A stretch of DNA of 64,000 bases from Pardosa pseudoannulata (taxonomy: Eukaryota > Arthropoda > Arachnida > Araneae > Lycosidae), in the NCBI GenBank assembly GCA_032207245.1, contig CM063502.1, forward strand, positions 119,166,929 to 119,230,928. Direction: 5' to 3'. The first letter of the stretch is position 1. Every line of letters begins with the position of its first letter. Both the position numbers and the translations under genes were made by a program. The notes under the pieces are model-generated. The model was not told the DNA's origin. It saw only the letters and a list, made by a program, of their open reading frames with translations, and did not search any database. Of this stretch, positions 60,178 through 64,000 are shown piece by piece.

Positions 60178-62190
60178 TGATATAACATGCAGTGTGTTTT
60201 AAATGGTTAATGGCTTTTGAAGTTTTCCCAAGACCTACATGCTTGATCGAAAAAGTTCCTTATTTCTTATTTAGTTGTATAGGAGGAATAGTATATAGTA
60301 CATGCTTTTTTATTCACGTATAAAATGCCCCAATTTCAAATTATATTTAGATTAACTCAATTTTATTATGTCCTATATTTATATCGAATATACTGTTTTA
60401 TAGAAGGCTTGAGCTTATATAAAAATAAGACTATATCAGTCAAATATAGTAATCTGAATGTTAAAAACATTTATGATAGGTAAGTAATTGCGAGTGAATT
60501 AATACACTAGTTTTCAGCTCTGGATATCGTTTTACATTTTGCGAGTGTAATTTCTATTTAAATACAGTAGGAAAACTGCATAGGACTCTCCATGTTTCTG
60601 TCACGTGTAACACAAACACAAACTTATTACAAGTACATCGTCTGCAGGGAGGCATATCTCTCCCTATTGAAAAAACATAAATAGGGAATCCCCCTGTGAT
60701 ACACCTGAGGCGACACTAAATACGGCTAAGAGATTTCCAATCACTTCGTCAACTAGATCTAAGTAAATACACTATCGATTTCAAGACACTAAAATAATCA
60801 CAGCTTGTATCTCTAAATTGAATTACTTTTAAATTGTATTAAATAAAAAACACCTAACACTAGCATTATATTTAGAACATACACTTGCTTTTAGTTTTGT
60901 AAGAAACTGATCGAATGAAAAAATTAATAATTGTATCGTCCGTATTTATTCTAAGCAGAATGGATATTTAGTTTTATTAAATTTTTCATATGTCGGGCAT
61001 TTTACAATGAACTAGATTTTTCGACAGTATAAGTAACGAATTTCGAAATGACCCCAATAAAATATTTGGTTTAAAAATTATACGAAGTCTCTATACGAAT
61101 CGAATATGAAAGTTATTAATGAGTAAGTCATAAAAAAGGTATGTGTTCTTCTAAAAGACTTGATGTAGAATTTTTTTTATTTACCTAAATTTTTAAAAGG
61201 AATATATATTAAGAAACTGCAAAACAAACTTAATGTTTCTCTTAGAAACGTGGGAAATGTGTTAATTTATGTGATCCTGAATAAGGTTTATGTTAGAAAC
61301 AAGAGAATATTTCCTCAATGTGATTTAGATAAATTTCAACACTGCATAAATGAAAGTTTGAGTGTAAATAACAATTAAACTTCAAAGGATTACAACTGCT
61401 AAGCACCAACAACGACTTTTGTTTCGACGCAGTGAAAAATCAAAATCCTTATATCATGTGTAGGTGTATCCTAAAAGAGTTAAAAGGTTTATATGTTGTC
61501 TTTTATTCTGAATTACGAAGTTAAAAGCACAGATAGATACCAGTAAACTTCATTTAGAGTATTTATTCTTTTAATGAAGTTTATTTCACAGCACTTTCTT
61601 CAGTGCCTTTTTGTCTGGAAGGACAAATGTATTATTTATTCTGCTCAATGTAATTTATAGCAGTTATGCTTTAAACGATTTAGATGTTCTATATTTAAGA
61701 TTCGTCTGAGATAGATGCGGAAACGAACAACGACTCTATCAAGTCTAACATTCACAAAAATTACTTGATATGATACTCATTATTAGTCATACTACACAAA
61801 AGATTCAATTTAATGCGCATAGTTTTCAAGGACACGAAAAAAAACTATTAGTGAAAGATTAACAATACGCCTTTTTACTTATGAAATAAATTTCCTGTTT
61901 ATCATTTATAAGTAGTTTATCCATAAAGTAAATGGTAAAACCAAGTGTATCAAATTACACAATAATCCTAATGCAAATGATACGAATGCTCGCATATATT
62001 TTGGAGCATCATATGAATGAAATTAGTGGAATGGTTTATTGAGCAATTGAACAGCATTTTTATCAGTATCAAAACTACTAAGAAAGTATAAAGTATAAAA
62101 TGTTTAAGGTCAAGTGCATGACTGCTTTTTCTAAACTTATCTCTTTCTAAACTTATCCCTTTCCTATTATATCCTTTTCCTATTTAATTC
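60178..62190. other. AT-rich DNA, no gene seen
   Basis: About 2 kb have no supported feature. Confidence 0.5.
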
Positions 62191-62206
62191 ACACACACAC
62201 ACACAC
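62191..62206. repeat. (AC)8 microsatellite
   Basis: This is a pure AC tract running into a short TA stretch. Confidence 0.9.
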
Positions 62207-62268
62207 ATATATAAATATACGGAAGAGGTTAGTAGTAGGACCTCGAAGTCAATAGCACAAATTAGATA

Positions 62269-62715
62269 ATGACTGCTAATATTAAAGAGGCGATAGTTTA
62301 ATTAAAGGAAGGAATTAGAGTTGACCCAGACGAAACAAAACAGCAAATTAAAGTTGAAATCAAATTCGAACAAGATTAAGCCACTCAAGTGAGCAGAAAA
62401 TCGGGAATCGTAAAGTAAATTAGATGAGCCTTAGAAAAAATTAAAGGAGAACAAGATGATTTCAAAGTAAGCATATAAACATAAGAGGAATATTCCCGAA
62501 CAGAAAAACATAAAGTAGAAGAATATAGCACCACAAAAGGTAAACAAATTTTAAAATGACAAGACAAAACTAAATTTTGAACAATATTTTCTTGTTTTGC
62601 TTGAGACAAACTATTCTCACTGGATAGCCAAATCTCTGCTTCAAACGGACTGATTTTATGTCTTGAGTGAAGACAGAACCCTATCTTGCAATCAAATTTT
62701 TGAGACAACTATATG
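62269..62715 (+). pseudogene. Decayed Gag-like reading frame with many stops
   Basis: One plus-strand frame from an ATG at 62,269 gives a continuous, highly charged and helical-looking protein for about 148 codons. It is broken by more than ten stop codons, many of them TGA, as expected from CGA decay, but shows no frameshift. Pieces such as 'DPDETKQQIKVEIKFEQD', 'ALEKIKGEQDDFK' and 'EEYSRTEKHKVEEYS' look like a coiled-coil region, followed by 'QDKTKF' and a Leu/Phe-rich part. The layout recalls the N-terminal part of Gag proteins of LTR retrotransposons in arachnids. That family name is an inference. No LTR, protease or polymerase segment follows within the next kilobase. Confidence 0.45.
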
Positions 62716-63379
62716 GGAATAGTTCACATTATGATTCATTTTGTGGTAAAGTAGTGGATATACTAATATTTGTTTCAACAACATACTTGAAATCTATTCA
62801 AGGATGTTTTATTGATACAAGCTCACGTATTCCTAGTACGATAAATTAAAAGCTAGAACACAAAAACTCATTAAAATTTCTAGAAAACAGGCAACTGATT
62901 TAGATTAAGCTATACAATCTCTTTCAAAAATTCTTCATCAAAGTAATTAGCACATTCTTAATTCAGTAATACATCGATGTAATTTGCGAAGAAAATATAT
63001 AACATATTACAAAACTAATTCTATTTTCTGAAAGCCGATCTACCTTTCCTATGAAATTTTATTTGCAAAATTGTCATAAAATACATCTAACTATAAAAAA
63101 TTATCACAAAAATAATTGCAAGTAAGTAGAATGTTTCAAGATATGACAGAGTATTAAGAAATTTAAGCATACATTTGAAGAAATTGTCAACCGTTTTATT
63201 TATGTATAAATTTGTAATTCATCTAGAGATATTTATTTTTTTTCTATTTCAGGAACATTTTGAGTGCATTGAACGAATTTAGGGTTACCAATGAGCTATA
63301 TATTTCCAAGCAATAAAATAATTTAAGTTCCTATAGTTTGTAAATCAACCTATTACTAGTTTTCTAAAAGACTATTCTG
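62716..63379. other. AT-rich DNA, no gene seen
   Basis: No continuation of the Gag-like frame and no terminal repeat is visible. Confidence 0.45.
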
Positions 63380-63383
63380 TTAA

Positions 63384-64000
63384 CACTTCGCGTGCGGGCA
63401 ACGTATTTTTACGTTTTTTGCAGTCTGTCACTGGATTGCGGGTCACATAAAAATACGTATTTAGTAGATTTGTGGTGCATAATCGCTAACCATCATAAAT
63501 CTGCTAAATACGTATAATTATATGTATGTGTGATATTATATGCGTGTTGTTTGCGTTTCTAAGCAACGCTTTGCATTTTTTCTTTCCACAAGTTATGATT
63601 GTCGAGTTACTCGGTCTATTACTGCGTTATTTCGTCTTCAATCGAATTCCTAGCTCCAGAACGTACAAGTCGGGTTTTGTCAATTTGAAGCTTGGTTTTT
63701 TTATTGTTGAATACAAAATTGATAGTAAATAGTTCTATTTGTACTTGTCATGAAAAATATTTTTGAATACATTGTAAAATTTAAAAAATCATTAATTTTT
63801 GTGATTTTGTAAAAATATTGTTTTTTTGTTTTTTTTGTTTTTGTTTTTGTTAAATAATCATACAGTATATATTAAAGTGTAGAATAAAAAAGTTTCGTTC
63901 ATAAAAACAAATTTGATTTACTGTGATTTTTCTGAATGACTTAACTTTCGCGCGATTTACGAAAAAATGCCCGCTGCACGGGTAAGTTGGCGGTGAAGTA
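63384..64000. mobile_element. Left part of a TTAA-flanked element, cut by the window end
   Basis: TTAA at 63,380-63,383 is followed by CACTTCGCGTGCGGGCAACG, similar in style to the end of the 52,064 element. Just inside, ATACGTATTTAGTAGATTT (63,453-63,471) faces AAATCTGCTAAATACGTAT (63,497-63,515), 18 of 19 positions pairing. The last 30 bases of the window contain TGCCCGC and GGCGGTGAAGT, which may be the start of the matching right end. A 68-codon frame at 63,526-63,732 has no recognisable domain. Confidence 0.55.

Noticed and set aside
62385..62708. 107-codon minus-strand frame
   Set aside because: It lies opposite the Gag-like plus-strand frame, whose charged and ordered composition is the better explanation. 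The minus frame is its shadow.
1..64000. CRISPR arrays, operons, riboswitches and bacterial insertion sequences
   Set aside because: There are no regularly spaced repeats, no ribosome binding sites and no compact coding. The whole window has eukaryotic repeat structure.

Overview
This window contains no complete protein-coding gene that I can support. It looks like a stretch of animal nuclear DNA, either intergenic or inside a very large intron. It is strongly AT-rich, with stop codons in all frames. There are no operons, ribosome binding sites or other bacterial features. What it does contain is transposable-element debris of metazoan type: a tRNA-derived SINE family with at least 17 copies, TTAA-flanked piggyBac-like elements, a decayed hAT element, a Mutator-like element, a decayed Gag-like reading frame, and long TA/TACA microsatellites. 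The SINE and piggyBac-like mix, the AT bias and the absence of compact genes fit an arthropod. A spider is my best guess, but that is an inference from general resemblance and not a demonstrated match.

Layout. 0-2 kb: five SINE pieces, two of them in a 185-bp tandem duplication. 3.1-3.3 kb: a small TTAA-flanked element. 5.7-6.1 kb: a possible terminal exon. 7.3-8.1 kb: a 168-bp tandem duplication, then a GC-raised island. 8-17 kb: mostly featureless AT-rich DNA with an (AT)35 tract at 14.8 kb. 17.6-18.1 kb: a foldback repeat with a GC-rich core. 22.8-23.7 kb: a deleted hAT element that keeps the broken C-terminal part of its transposase on the minus strand. 24.2 kb: a tRNA-Ile-like pseudogene. 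25-33 kb: mostly featureless, with one truncated SINE showing clear target-site duplications. 32.9-33.3 kb: a GC-raised island. 33.6-33.9 kb: two hairpins. 34.8 kb: the best-preserved SINE, with 14-bp target-site duplications. 38.6-43.6 kb: a SINE-dense island of eight copies. 44.5-45.4 kb: a 0.9-kb compound TA/TACA microsatellite.

46.4-49.8 kb: two copies of one ~565-bp piggyBac-like element in inverted orientation, the first inserted at the TTAA of a SINE, followed by a different 369-bp element with piggyBac-type ends. 50.2-51.0 kb: an exactly delimited 800-bp element with inverted ends and a 9-bp target-site duplication, Mutator-like. 52.1-52.6 kb: a 499-bp TTAA element. 52.6-53.8 kb: a 608-bp tandem duplication. 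57.0 kb: one SINE. 58.6-58.8 kb: a GC-raised open stretch. 59.75-60.17 kb: a 423-bp TTAA element. 62.3-62.7 kb: a Gag-like frame full of stops. 63.4 kb to the end: the left part of another TTAA element.

The parts do not form a pathway. They record successive insertions. The most informative are the exactly delimited elements with their target duplications, the SINE interrupted by a piggyBac-like copy, and a recurring design in which several unrelated TTAA-flanked elements each carry palindromes just inside one end.
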